Positions 25,497 to 33,671 are shown, counted from the stretch's first letter. The stretch: DNA of 64,000 bases from Pigmentiphaga kullae (GCF_004216695.1 NZ_SGXC01000001.1:2790001-2854000), one strand, 5' to 3'. The notes: a model not told the origin generated them from the letters alone. Made by a program: numbers and translations.

Positions 25497-26570
25497 ATGG
25501 CGACGACCGATCACGATCCGCTGGCGGGAAAAATCCCCATCACCTTGATCACCGGCTCGCTCGGGGCAGGCAAGACTACGCTGGTCCGGCATCTTCTTTC
25601 GCATCCGGACACGGGGAGAGCGGCGGTCGTCATCAACGAGATAGGGGAAATAGGTATCGACGACGATCTGGTCCGCGCGTCGTCCGAGAGCGTGAGTTTG
25701 ATGGCCAATGGCTGCCTTTGTTGCGCCGTGCGCACCGATTTGCAGGAGACGCTTCGAGAATTGATCGGAGACCGGCGCGCAGGGGCGATTCCGGATTTCG
25801 ATCGCGTGATCGTGGAGACGACGGGATTGGCCGATCCGGGGCCCGTGATACAGACGCTCATCACCGACTCCATGTTGAACGCGCGCTATCGCCTCGATGG
25901 TGTGGTGACGCTGGTCGATGCGGTCAATGCATTCGACCAGCTCGCTTCGTCGCCCGAAACCGAGCGTCAGATTGCCCTTGCCGACAGGATCTTCATCACG
26001 AAGAAGGATCTCTCCGATCCGGCTTCCTTGGCCAGTTTGACGCCAATGATCCGCGCGATCAACGCACAAGCCCGAATTCGCTTCTGCAACATGGGGCAGA
26101 TTCATCCCTCCGATCTGACCGGCATCGGCCTGGACAGCGCTCGGGTGGGCGAGCGTCCGCAGCAATTCCTGCGAGATCTTGGCTTCGATCCGGAGCGGGA
26201 TGCCGAAGCCGAGGCCGAGGCCCCTTATCTTGGCCATCGCTTGGTCGGCCGGCACGATCCCCTTGTCAAGACGTTGTCTGTCCGCTTCGAGCAACCGTTC
26301 TCCTGGCCCGCCTTTTCCGCGGCGATGGAAATGCTCATTGGCCTGCGCGGGAAGGATCTGCTCCGGGTCAAGGGAATCGTCAACGTCGAAGGTAGCCCGG
26401 TCGTGGTTCAGGGGGTCGGTCACATATTCCACGACCCTGTCACGCTGGACCGCTGGCCGGGCGCGGATACCACGTCGCGTATCGTTTTCATCGCGCGGGG
26501 CATGGATATCGGATCTCTCAGGGGCGTCTTCGAGGCCGCCCGAAATCTGGGTTTCGGCCACGCCTTCTGA
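25497..26570 (+). CDS. CobW/COG0523 family GTPase (putative metallochaperone)
   Basis: A 357-residue COG0523 G3E GTPase. It has Walker A TGSLGAGKTTLV (19-30), the metal-binding CxCC motif in NGCLCCAVRTD (71-81; Cys73, 75, 76), the Walker B-like VIVETTGLADPGPV (about 104-117), the guanine-specificity region ITKKDL (about 164-169), and the C-terminal CobW domain with LLRVKGIVNVEG. These proteins deliver metal, often Zn or Co, to client enzymes using GTP. It lies 4 nt downstream of the LVIVD propeller gene, a likely client, and 33 nt upstream of a hydrolase. No Zur-like site was recognised. Confidence 0.9.
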   Translation: MATTDHDPLAGKIPITLITGSLGAGKTTLVRHLLSHPDTGRAAVVINEIGEIGIDDDLVRASSESVSLMANGCLCCAVRTDLQETLRELIGDRRAGAIPDFDRVIVETTGLADPGPVIQTLITDSMLNARYRLDGVVTLVDAVNAFDQLASSPETERQIALADRIFITKKDLSDPASLASLTPMIRAINAQARIRFCNMGQIHPSDLTGIGLDSARVGERPQQFLRDLGFDPERDAEAEAEAPYLGHRLVGRHDPLVKTLSVRFEQPFSWPAFSAAMEMLIGLRGKDLLRVKGIVNVEGSPVVVQGVGHIFHDPVTLDRWPGADTTSRIVFIARGMDIGSLRGVFEAARNLGFGHAF

Positions 26571-26603
26571 TCGGGCGCGGATGGATTGAGAGTATTACTT
26601 CCA

Positions 26604-27413
26604 ATGGAAATCATGAGCAAACTCGAGCGGGCAGGAGCCCCCACCATCCACTACGCCATCGATGGCGAACGGGGGCCTTGGCTGATCCTTTCGCATTCGC
26701 TTGGCTGTGACGTTTCGATGTGGGATCCGCAGATGCCGGCATTGACTCAATGCTATAGGGTGCTGCGATACGACACCCGCGGGCATGGAGCCAGCATGGC
26801 GGGGCAGGCGCCGTACACACTGGACCAGTTGGCCGACGATGCCGCCGATCTCATGGATCACCTGGGTATCGGAAAGGCCGCCTGGATCGGATTTTCGATG
26901 GGGGGAATGATCGGCCAGACATTCGCGCTCAAGTACCCGGAGCGCGTGCAGGCGCTTGTATTGGCGGATACCACGAGCCAACACGACGCCACGCCGCAAG
27001 CGGTCTGGGACGAGCGTATCCGCGTCGCTCGCGAGCAAGGCGTACAAGCTCTCGTGCAACCCGCGATCGGACGCTGGTTCACCCAGCGCTTCCGCGACGA
27101 CAATCCTGGCGTCGTGGCCGAGGTGGCGGCGACGATCGGTGCTACTTCGGTTGAGGGTTGGACTGGCTGCTGCGCAGCCATTGCGACCGTGCATACGACG
27201 GAGTTGCTTCCCCGGATTCAATGTCCCGTGCTCGTGATCGTCGGGGAGCACGATATCGGTACACCGCTTGCCGCTTCGCTTGAAATGCACAGGAACCTTC
27301 CGAGTTCGACGCTTGTCGTGATCGCGGATGCCGCGCACATGACCTGCATAGAGCAGCCCGGACGATTCAACCGCGCCTTGCGCATGTTTCTCGACGCATG
27401 CGCATCTCGGTAG
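26604..27413 (+). CDS. Alpha/beta hydrolase (3-oxoadipate enol-lactonase-like)
   Basis: A 269-residue alpha/beta hydrolase close to PcaD/CatD-type enol-lactonases: ILSHSLGCDVSMWDPQM (about 28-44), YDTRGHGAS (about 57-65), nucleophile elbow IGFSMGGMIGQTFA (about 94-107), acid in VIVGEHDIGTPL, and histidine in ADAAHMTCIEQP near the C-terminus. Activity on a lactone or ester is likely, but no pca or cat genes are adjacent, so a 3-oxoadipate role is not established. The ATG at 26604 is used; the ATG at 26613 is the alternative. It follows the CobW gene closely and precedes an IclR gene. Confidence 0.82.
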   Translation: MEIMSKLERAGAPTIHYAIDGERGPWLILSHSLGCDVSMWDPQMPALTQCYRVLRYDTRGHGASMAGQAPYTLDQLADDAADLMDHLGIGKAAWIGFSMGGMIGQTFALKYPERVQALVLADTTSQHDATPQAVWDERIRVAREQGVQALVQPAIGRWFTQRFRDDNPGVVAEVAATIGATSVEGWTGCCAAIATVHTTELLPRIQCPVLVIVGEHDIGTPLAASLEMHRNLPSSTLVVIADAAHMTCIEQPGRFNRALRMFLDACASR

Positions 27414-27521
27414 CCGCGGCCGGATTAGCGACGCAAGGCGTGCCGGGGGTATTGCAAGGTCAGCCGGTGCCCGTCATGCTGTCTCTCTTGAAGGCCATTC
27501 GTGGCGACAGAGGAAACGGAT

Positions 27522-28304
27522 ATGCCGCGGCAGTCGATCGAGCGGACCGGAACACAGAGCATCGGCCGGGCCGCGGCAATGTTGAGAGTGGTGGCCGAGC
27601 ACAACTCGGCGGGGCTCAGGCTGGTGGAGTTGTCGGAACTGTTGTCGCTCGAGCGGCCGACGGTGCATCGTATTGCCAGGTCCCTGGTTGCGGAGGGACT
27701 GCTTTTTCAGGATGAGTCGCGCCGCTATCATCTCGGCCACGGAGCAGTCGCTCTGGGGTTGGCGGCATCGAAGACCTTCAACCTGCGTGAGATCACCCAG
27801 CCTATCCTTGAACGGATGGCGAGGGAAACAGGCGATACGTTCTACCTGAATCAGCGTATCGGTTCGGAGGCGGTGTGCCTTATCCGGACCGACGGCGCGT
27901 GTCCGATCAAGATTTATTCGGTTGGCGTAGGGGACCGCCGTCCCTTGGGGGTCGGGGCGGGCGGCCTGGCCATTCTCAGCGCGATGGGCGAAGCCGAACG
28001 GGAGTCCCTGCTCCTGTCGGTCCAATCGCAGCTCGGCAACTACAAAGGGCTGACGCTGAGTACCCTGCGCAGGTTCATCCGGAGGACACATGCCTTGGGC
28101 TATGCCTTGCACGATGTGCATGGCTTTGCAGGCATCCAGGCAATAGGCGTGGCGATCATCAGTCCGCGCTCCGGGCCCGTTGCCGCAGTCAGCGTGGCTT
28201 CCGTGGCAAGCTGTCTAACCATCAAGAGGACCCAGGAGCTCGTGGACCTTTTGCGTGAAAGCGCCAGGCAGATCGAACGCTTGACCGAGAACTACTATTG
28301 GTAG
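27522..28304 (+). CDS. IclR-family transcriptional regulator
   Basis: A 260-residue IclR regulator. The ATG at 27522 has GAGGAAA (27510-27516) upstream; an in-frame GTG at 27501 is less favoured. The winged HTH has QSIGRAAAMLRVVAEHNSAG and the recognition part LSLERPTVHRIARSLVAEG (about 41-59). The effector domain keeps IYSVGVGDRRPLGVGAGGLA and ALGYALHDVHGFAGIQAIGV, as in KdgR/IclR relatives. It ends the Bug - LVIVD - CobW - hydrolase run and is convergent with the thiolase gene. With the IclR at 9433, it is a candidate to bind the TTCCAyNNNGTGGAA sites. Confidence 0.9.
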   Translation: MPRQSIERTGTQSIGRAAAMLRVVAEHNSAGLRLVELSELLSLERPTVHRIARSLVAEGLLFQDESRRYHLGHGAVALGLAASKTFNLREITQPILERMARETGDTFYLNQRIGSEAVCLIRTDGACPIKIYSVGVGDRRPLGVGAGGLAILSAMGEAERESLLLSVQSQLGNYKGLTLSTLRRFIRRTHALGYALHDVHGFAGIQAIGVAIISPRSGPVAAVSVASVASCLTIKRTQELVDLLRESARQIERLTENYYW

Positions 28305-28310
28305 CGGCCA

Positions 28311-28332
28311 AGGGTTGACTGCCGCCAACCCT
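28311..28332. terminator. Bidirectional hairpin terminator
   Basis: AGGGTTG (28311-28317) and CAACCCT (28326-28332) with an 8-nt loop, followed on the plus strand by GTTTC. It occupies the 31-bp gap between the convergent IclR (stop 28304) and thiolase (stop at 28336) genes. Confidence 0.55.
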
Positions 28333-28335
28333 GTT

Positions 28336-29490
28336 TCAGAGCGAATCCCCGGTTCCCAGGATGACGGTCGTTCCAGCGGAATAGACAACGCCGTTGCCGT
28401 GCACGAGCGCCGTCTGACAGTCCTCGACCTGGGCCGGGCCGCGCTCTCCGCGCAACTGCCGTACCGCTTCGATCAATAGAAAGATGCCATACATTCCGGG
28501 ATGGCAGTAAGACAGGCCTCCGCCATTGGTGTTGATCTTGAGGGAGCTGTCCGTTCCTGTCGCTTGATCGACGAAGCATGGACCGCCTTCGCCTTTCGGG
28601 CAGAATCCCAGATCCTCCAGGAACATGATCGGGTTGATGGTAAAGGCGTCGTAAAGACCGAGTACGCCGATGTCGGACGGACCGAGGCCGGCCATTTCGA
28701 AGGCCTTCGGGCCGGAGAACGCGGCGGGCGTTACGGTCACATCCGGCATGCTCGAAATGGAGTGGTGGCTGAGGCACTCGCCCGAACCCAGGACGAAGAC
28801 GGGGGGCTTGGCCAATGTGCGGGCTCTGGCGGCGGATGTGACGATCAATGCGCCTCCTCCGTCCGTGACCAGGCATATGTCGCGGACGGTGAATGGATGG
28901 CTGACCATCTTCGCGTTCAATACGTCCTCTATCGTCAGCGGCTCCCTATGCCAGGCCTGCGGGTTCAACCCCGCCCAGCGGCGCGCCTCGACCGCGACCG
29001 CGGCGAGCTGCTCGCGCGTGGTCCCATAAAGGTGCATGTGGCGCGATGCCGACAGCGCGTAGGCGCTCGACGGAAGAAAGGGGCGATAGGGCGTCTCGTA
29101 GGGATTGCTTTCTCTGGGGCTGGCCTGGGCCCTGCCTACGGAGCGCTGAGTGCTTCCATAGGCAATCAGCGCCACGTTGCAAAGACCCGCCTCGATCGCG
29201 GCCTGAGCGCGTATCAGATGCGATTGGAACGAGGTTCCGCCGATGTGCGTTCCATCCTGGTATCGAGGCCGGATGCCGAGATATTCGCGCAGTTGGAGCG
29301 TGGGGTTGCGCATCTGGCTGGCTGCGCCGAACAGGCCGTCGATATCCCCGAGCTTCAACCCACAGTCGGCCAAGGCCCGGACCGTGGCCTGAGCCATCAG
29401 ATCCGCCGGACTCATTCCTTCCGCGACCTTTCCAAGATCGGATTCGGCGGCGCCGACAATCGCAATGCTGCCCCGTTGCAAGGCGCTCAT
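28336..29490 (-). CDS. Thiolase-like protein (Ltp2/SCP-2-thiolase type), no nucleophilic cysteine
   Basis: A 384-residue thiolase-fold protein. It opens IAIVGAAESDLGKVAEGMS and carries the signature GGTSFQSHLIRAQAAIEAG (about 82-100), but the position of the catalytic Cys in true thiolases is not occupied by Cys; the next Cys is in GLCNVALIAYG. The C-terminal HGNGVVYSAGTTVILG replaces the usual GHP motif region. This is the pattern of Ltp2/BbsB-like proteins that act with a DUF35 partner, for example as a retro-aldolase on hydroxyacyl-CoA in steroid side-chain degradation. Its ATG overlaps the stop of the DUF35 gene (ATGA), so a heteromeric complex is very likely. Substrate unknown. Confidence 0.85.
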   Translation of the reverse strand: MSALQRGSIAIVGAAESDLGKVAEGMSPADLMAQATVRALADCGLKLGDIDGLFGAASQMRNPTLQLREYLGIRPRYQDGTHIGGTSFQSHLIRAQAAIEAGLCNVALIAYGSTQRSVGRAQASPRESNPYETPYRPFLPSSAYALSASRHMHLYGTTREQLAAVAVEARRWAGLNPQAWHREPLTIEDVLNAKMVSHPFTVRDICLVTDGGGALIVTSAARARTLAKPPVFVLGSGECLSHHSISSMPDVTVTPAAFSGPKAFEMAGLGPSDIGVLGLYDAFTINPIMFLEDLGFCPKGEGGPCFVDQATGTDSSLKINTNGGGLSYCHPGMYGIFLLIEAVRQLRGERGPAQVEDCQTALVHGNGVVYSAGTTVILGTGDSL

Positions 29491-29996
29491 CGGACTTCCT
29501 CCAGTGGAAAGAAGACGGGAAGCGGCGCGGCGTGGCCGTCGATCTGCAGCATCCTGACCTTGACTCTCATGCCTATCTGCACGGCCAGAGGAGGAACGCC
29601 GTCGACCCGGCTCATCATGCGGAAACCTTCGTCCAGGTCGATGAGCGCCACGTTGTGAGATGCCTGTCCATCGCGGAAAACGACAGTCGATGCGTAGACC
29701 GTTCCCCGCCCGCCGCTGATTCTCCATTCGAGATCCGAGCCTGTCTCAGGGCCGGCGACCCTCGGGTAGAAAACCGGCTTTCCTGTGACTGTGCACACCT
29801 GGTAGGGAAGTTCGCCGTCCTTGCAGTGCCGGACGAATGTCGCGTAGGGAGACTCATCGAGTCGTGCCGCCGTGGGCAGCGAGGCGCCGTTCATTGCCAC
29901 GAGTGCGTATCTGCCGAAAAATCGGCCTTGTGTCTGCTGGCCGTTGTCGAGGGTGACGCCGCTTTCAGGGCGGAAGCTCGAGCGGATTTTTCTCAT
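29487..29996 (-). CDS. DUF35 (OB-fold, acyl-CoA-associated) protein with degenerate zinc ribbon
   Basis: A small OB-fold protein of the DUF35/COG1545 type. The family block starts near LDESPYATFVRHCKDGELPY and continues to an OB domain with YASTVVFRDG, VALIDLDEGFRMMSRV and the ending FFPLEEVR. The zinc ribbon normally has two CxxC pairs; here only one Cys remains (YQVCTVTGKPVFYPR) and the second pair is absent, so zinc is probably not bound. Start uncertain: ATG 29996 gives 169 residues, ATG 29894 gives a more typical 135, and ATG 30068 would overlap the upstream Bug gene. DUF35 proteins hold acyl-CoA substrates for a thiolase-like partner, here encoded immediately downstream with a 4-nt overlap. 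Confidence 0.75.
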   Translation of the reverse strand: MRKIRSSFRPESGVTLDNGQQTQGRFFGRYALVAMNGASLPTAARLDESPYATFVRHCKDGELPYQVCTVTGKPVFYPRVAGPETGSDLEWRISGGRGTVYASTVVFRDGQASHNVALIDLDEGFRMMSRVDGVPPLAVQIGMRVKVRMLQIDGHAAPLPVFFPLEEVR

Positions 29997-30025
29997 GTGT
30001 TCGAGTGTCGTCAGGTTTGTCGGGG

Positions 30026-31027
30026 TCAATCGGGCCGAATGCCCGCTGCATGGATCATCGAACGCCATTTCCCTATCTCGGTGATCAGGTAGCGAGAGGC
30101 TTCGTCGCGTGAATTTCCGATGGCTGTCAAGCCGTTCTCGCGCAGCGTCTTCTGAACATTGGGTTGCTGCAGGACTTGACGGCCAGCCTCGTTGATTTTT
30201 TCCACGATCTCGGCGGGCGTACCGGCGGGGGCGAAAAGCGCGTACCAGGTTCCGATGTCCGGCACGTCGATGCCTGTTTCACGCAAGGTTGGAACATCGG
30301 GTAGAACTGGCGAGCGTTCGGATGTCGTGACCGCCAGGGCGACCAGGGAGCCGTCCTTGATGTAGGGAAGAACGGGAATGGGGCTGACGCAGTAGAAGTG
30401 GACCCGGCCGCTGAGCAGATCCGTCGTCGGCTGGGACGCTCCTTTGTAAGGGACGTGCAGCATGGAGATGCCCGTCGCGTGCTTGATGCTTTCGACGGTG
30501 AGGTGTCCGGGGGCGCCGTTTCCCGAGGATGCGTACGAAAATTTGTTCGGATTTTCCCTGGCGGCCCTGACGAGCGATCGCATGTCCTTGATGCCCTGCG
30601 CCGCGGAGGTGACGCATACCAGGGGCGACGTTGCCAGGACGACCGCGGGGGTCAGGCTTTTTACCGAATCGTAGGGCAGCTTGCTCAGCAGGCTTGCGTT
30701 GATGGCGTGCGTCACGCCGCCTAGAAGAAGCGTGGAGCCGTTCGGCGCGGCACGCACGACGTAGTCCGTGCCGATGACTTGTCCCGCGCCCGGTCGATTG
30801 TCCACATAGAACGTCTGCTTGAATACCTCTCCCAGACCCTGCGCAATGACGCGGCCGAGCGTGTCGTTCGCGCCGCCTGCGGCATAGGGAACGACGATCC
30901 TCACCGCTTCGCTGGGATAGGTAGACGCATGGACATCAGGAATGACGACGGAGAGCGTGGCTAAGCAGGCCGCGAGCCGGAGGGTTGACTGCGCATGTTT
31001 ACTCCAAGTGTCTATCGTCTGTTTCAT
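30026..31027 (-). CDS. Bug-family (TctC) periplasmic solute-binding protein
   Basis: A 333-residue receptor; the ATG at 31027 gives a signal peptide of about 35 residues (LRLAACLATLSVVIPDVHAS). The frame is open much further upstream but without coding character. The mature domain has YPSEAVRIVVPYAAGGAND, VDNRPGAGQVIGTDY and APNGSTLLLGGVTHAINAS, where the usual PDGYTLL has become PNGSTLL. It heads the minus-strand unit Bug - DUF35 - thiolase and is divergent from the PrpD operon at 31288. Two IclR-type sites lie in the 260-bp gap. It probably binds the substrate of the divergent enzymes. Confidence 0.9.
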   Translation of the reverse strand: MKQTIDTWSKHAQSTLRLAACLATLSVVIPDVHASTYPSEAVRIVVPYAAGGANDTLGRVIAQGLGEVFKQTFYVDNRPGAGQVIGTDYVVRAAPNGSTLLLGGVTHAINASLLSKLPYDSVKSLTPAVVLATSPLVCVTSAAQGIKDMRSLVRAARENPNKFSYASSGNGAPGHLTVESIKHATGISMLHVPYKGASQPTTDLLSGRVHFYCVSPIPVLPYIKDGSLVALAVTTSERSPVLPDVPTLRETGIDVPDIGTWYALFAPAGTPAEIVEKINEAGRQVLQQPNVQKTLRENGLTAIGNSRDEASRYLITEIGKWRSMIHAAGIRPD

Positions 31028-31117
31028 GGTTGTCGTCTCCACGTATTGATCGAACGGGCCTGGCCGCCAGCCGTCGTATGCGAGAGGCGATTCTGATCGA
31101 ACAAGCTCATCCAAAAG

Positions 31118-31132
31118 TTCCACAATGTGGCC
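31118..31132. promoter_or_regulatory. IclR-type operator (site G)
   Basis: TTCCACAATGTGGCC, fitting TTCCA-N5-TGG with a perfect inner palindrome CCACA-A-TGTGG. It is about 98 bp upstream of the minus-strand Bug start at 31027 and 70 bp from site H. It shares the CCACAwTGTGG core with H, a subclass slightly different from A-D. Confidence 0.6.
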
Positions 31133-31187
31133 TGTCGGGGAATTCATTACTGGGGAAAACCAGGACTCGTTTTCGGTGTGAAAGAGC

Positions 31188-31202
31188 GTCCACATTGTGG
31201 AT
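31188..31202. promoter_or_regulatory. IclR-type operator (site H)
   Basis: GTCCACATTGTGGAT, containing the perfect palindrome TCCACA-T-TGTGGA (31189-31201). It lies about 93 bp upstream of the PrpD start at 31288. TATAGA (31223-31228) or TAGAAT (31225-31230) downstream could be a -10 element for the plus-strand operon. Confidence 0.6.
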
Positions 31203-31287
31203 AACGAACGCACTGTTGCGTCTATAGAATTCATTCCGCTGCGCGAATTGGCCGAGCGTTGTGCTCCAGGGCGCGAGAGGGGAATAC

Positions 31288-32691
31288 ATGAATCAAGAAG
31301 TAGACGCAGCGCTGGCGTCGCTGACCCGGGCGGTTGCCGACATCTCCTACGGAAGTCTCTCCCACTCCACCGTTCAAGCTTGTATATCCAGAATCGTGGA
31401 TGTCCTGGGGTGCGCAATGGCTGCCTGGCCAGAACCCATCTGCGGGGCAGCCAGGGCTCTGGCCAGACGGGCGCTTCCGGCCGAAGGCGGCGCCAGGATA
31501 CTCGGAACCCGCGACCATGCCTTGGCCGAACTGGCAGCCTTCGCCAACTGCATGGCCGCCAGATACATGGATGGCAACGATACGTATCTCGGGGGCGGCG
31601 GACATCCAAGCGACGTGGTGCCGGCGGTGCTTGCCGTCGCGGACGCCGAGCGCCGCACGGGACGCGAGGCGATTGCCGCCGTGGTGGCCGCCTATGAGGC
31701 CTATGAGACCATTTTTCAGCTGACTCAGACTCGGGAGACCGGTTGGGACCATACGCTCTATACGGCTGTCGGCAGCGCCGCCGGCGCCGCGAAGTTGCTG
31801 GGGCTCGACAGGCAGAGCACCGCGCAGGCTCTGTCCATTGCGATGACGGCGAATCACGGGATGATCGTGACCCGCCGCGGGGAACTGTCGTCGTGGAAGG
31901 GGAGCGCCGCGCCTTATGCCGCCCGGGACGGGGTGTTCTGCGCCTATCTGGCGCGGGCGGGTTTCGAAGGGCCGGCACGGCCGTTCTCGGGAGCCGCCGG
32001 TATGCAGGATCACTTCGGCGTCCGGGACTGGCCTCGCGGTGAGCGCGGCGAGGGTGCAGGCCACGCCGTGGAGCGTTCCCATCTCAAGCCCTATCTGTGC
32101 TACTACCACGCGCAGACCGCCATCGAACTGGCCACGCGGCTCGCGGCGAACGTCCGTCACGATGAAATCGAGAAGGTCGTCGTCCACGTCTACGAGGCCA
32201 AGGGCCTTTCCGAACGGGATCCCGGGAAATGGCGGCCGGCCACGCGAGCATCGGCCGATCACAGCATTCCCTACATCGTTTCGGCCGTTCTGGTCGATGG
32301 CGTTTTCACCGACGCGGCGTTTGATCGGGAACGGCTGGTCGACACGCGCATTCATGCCGTGGCCGACAAACTGGAGCTTCGCGCAGATCCTGCGTTTTCC
32401 CTGGGGTTTCCGGAAACGTCCCCTTGCCGCATCGAGATCGTTACGAGGGACGGACGGACCTTGGCCGAGGAAGCGCGGTATCCCCGTGGCCACCTGCTGA
32501 ATCCGCTGGCCCCGGATGAGATCCATGCCAAGTTTCTATCGCTGGCTACCCGGACCTTGCCGGAGCGACAGGCCCGAGAAGCGTTGGGGTTGCTGCTCGG
32601 TATCGACCAGTTGCCGTCCGTCGACACCATTTTCGATGCGCTGGTGGTGGAAGAGCCCGCGATACGTCCGCTGTCCGAGGAGACGCCATGA
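31288..32691 (+). CDS. MmgE/PrpD family protein
   Basis: A 467-residue MmgE/PrpD protein; GAGAGGGGA precedes the ATG at 31288. Features in order: AARYMDGNDTYLGGGGHPSD, equivalent to the family DDT..HPG active-site loop (about 91-110), ETGWDHTLYTAVGSAAGAAK (about 150-169), a glycine-rich helix region with ELSSWKGSAAPYAARDGVF (about 200-218), and LKPYLCYYHAQTAIELATRL (about 266-285), where the His-containing loop is YYHAQ. It is somewhat longer than its paralogues. It heads an operon with an SMP-30 gene (ATGA overlap), the ligase/flavoprotein fusion and another PrpD. Probably a dehydratase of a di- or tricarboxylate or its CoA-free precursor. Confidence 0.87.
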   Translation: MNQEVDAALASLTRAVADISYGSLSHSTVQACISRIVDVLGCAMAAWPEPICGAARALARRALPAEGGARILGTRDHALAELAAFANCMAARYMDGNDTYLGGGGHPSDVVPAVLAVADAERRTGREAIAAVVAAYEAYETIFQLTQTRETGWDHTLYTAVGSAAGAAKLLGLDRQSTAQALSIAMTANHGMIVTRRGELSSWKGSAAPYAARDGVFCAYLARAGFEGPARPFSGAAGMQDHFGVRDWPRGERGEGAGHAVERSHLKPYLCYYHAQTAIELATRLAANVRHDEIEKVVVHVYEAKGLSERDPGKWRPATRASADHSIPYIVSAVLVDGVFTDAAFDRERLVDTRIHAVADKLELRADPAFSLGFPETSPCRIEIVTRDGRTLAEEARYPRGHLLNPLAPDEIHAKFLSLATRTLPERQAREALGLLLGIDQLPSVDTIFDALVVEEPAIRPLSEETP

Positions 32692-33596
32692 ATTGGGAAT
32701 TCGAGCGTTTGTACGGTCCCTGCGAGATCCCGCTTACCGAAGGACCGGTCTGGGACGGCGGGAAGCTGCTGTTCACGCACATCCGAGCAGGCCTCATCCT
32801 GAAGTACGAACCGGGAACGGGGAGCGTGGACATCTGGAGGTCGGGAACCAACCAGATCAATGGTCTGGCTTATGACACGAACGGCGCGCTTTTCGGCTGT
32901 TGTTCCGGGGGCCGCTCCATTGTGAAGCTGGCCGCAGACGGGAGCGCGCAGACTGATGTGATTACTTCCCTCGATGGGCGGCGCCTCAATACGCCCAATG
33001 ATCTCGCCATTGCCAGGGATGGGACCATCTGGTTCTCTGATCCCTGGAATCCAGCAGGGAATCTGCCTGATGGGGAGGTGGAGGAGCTTGGCCATATGTC
33101 GGTGCTCAGTGCCCGACCTCACGAGGATGGAATCTACCAGGTTCGCAGGGCTACGTTCGATACGACCAAACCGAACGGCGTGCTGCTGTCGGCCGACGAG
33201 CGGACCTTGTACGTCGCGGAGAGTCATTTCGAGCGTGGGCGCGTCCGAGAGCTGAGGGCATATCCGATTCTGGCGTCCGGGGCGCTGGGCGACTACGAGA
33301 CGCTGTTTACCTGGGGCGAAGACGACCGCGGCGTCCATCGGGGCATAGACGGAATGTGCCTGGACGAAGACGGGAACATTCTTGCCTGCGCGGGGTGGGC
33401 GCAGGCGGGGAGCGGTCCGATGATCTATGTCTTTTCACCCGAGGGGCGTGTTCTCGAGACGCATCGGGTTCCCGCTCAGATGCCGACGAATCTTTGTTTC
33501 GGCGGAGAAGACATGTGCACCTTGTTCGTGACCTCGATGCAGGGGCATCTATTCAAGGTCCGAACGAACCGGCGGGGTAGGTTGCCGCATGCATAA
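32688..33596 (+). CDS. SMP-30/gluconolactonase family protein
   Basis: A 302-residue SMP-30/gluconolactonase/LRE-type beta-propeller without a signal peptide. The divalent-metal ligands fit the family: Glu in PLTEGPVWDGGKLLFTH (about residue 18), Asn in LNTPNDLAIARDGTIWFSDP (about 106), and Asp in GIDGMCLDEDGNILACAG (about 221). Members open lactones of sugars or organic acids. The ATG overlaps the PrpD stop (ATGA) with GAGGAG upstream, so the two proteins are coupled. In this pathway it may hydrolyse a lactone to the hydroxy acid handled by PrpD or by the downstream ligase. No sugar genes are nearby, so gluconolactone is unlikely. Confidence 0.85.
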   Translation: MNWEFERLYGPCEIPLTEGPVWDGGKLLFTHIRAGLILKYEPGTGSVDIWRSGTNQINGLAYDTNGALFGCCSGGRSIVKLAADGSAQTDVITSLDGRRLNTPNDLAIARDGTIWFSDPWNPAGNLPDGEVEELGHMSVLSARPHEDGIYQVRRATFDTTKPNGVLLSADERTLYVAESHFERGRVRELRAYPILASGALGDYETLFTWGEDDRGVHRGIDGMCLDEDGNILACAGWAQAGSGPMIYVFSPEGRVLETHRVPAQMPTNLCFGGEDMCTLFVTSMQGHLFKVRTNRRGRLPHA

Positions 33597-33671
33597 CGAC
33601 CAGCGGCCATAGAGATGGTGGGGTGCGCTGCCGAGCATCCCCGGAAACAAGCCATGAAGCAGGAGCGAGGC

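Noticed and set aside
26599-26609. TTCCA-A-TGGAA near the start of the hydrolase at 26604, resembling an IclR site
   Set aside because: The spacer is 1 nt rather than 5 and the site overlaps the start codon, so it does not fit the family of sites A, B, C, D, G and H.
29496-29509. TTCCT-N4-TGGAA at the DUF35/thiolase junction
   Set aside because: It lies in overlapping coding sequence, the spacing is 4 nt and one arm is mismatched; probably chance.
30026-31978. A 650-codon extension upstream of the Bug gene on the minus strand
   Set aside because: The extension is antisense to the PrpD gene and has an Arg/Pro-rich low-complexity translation; the signal peptide at the ATG at 31027 marks the true start.
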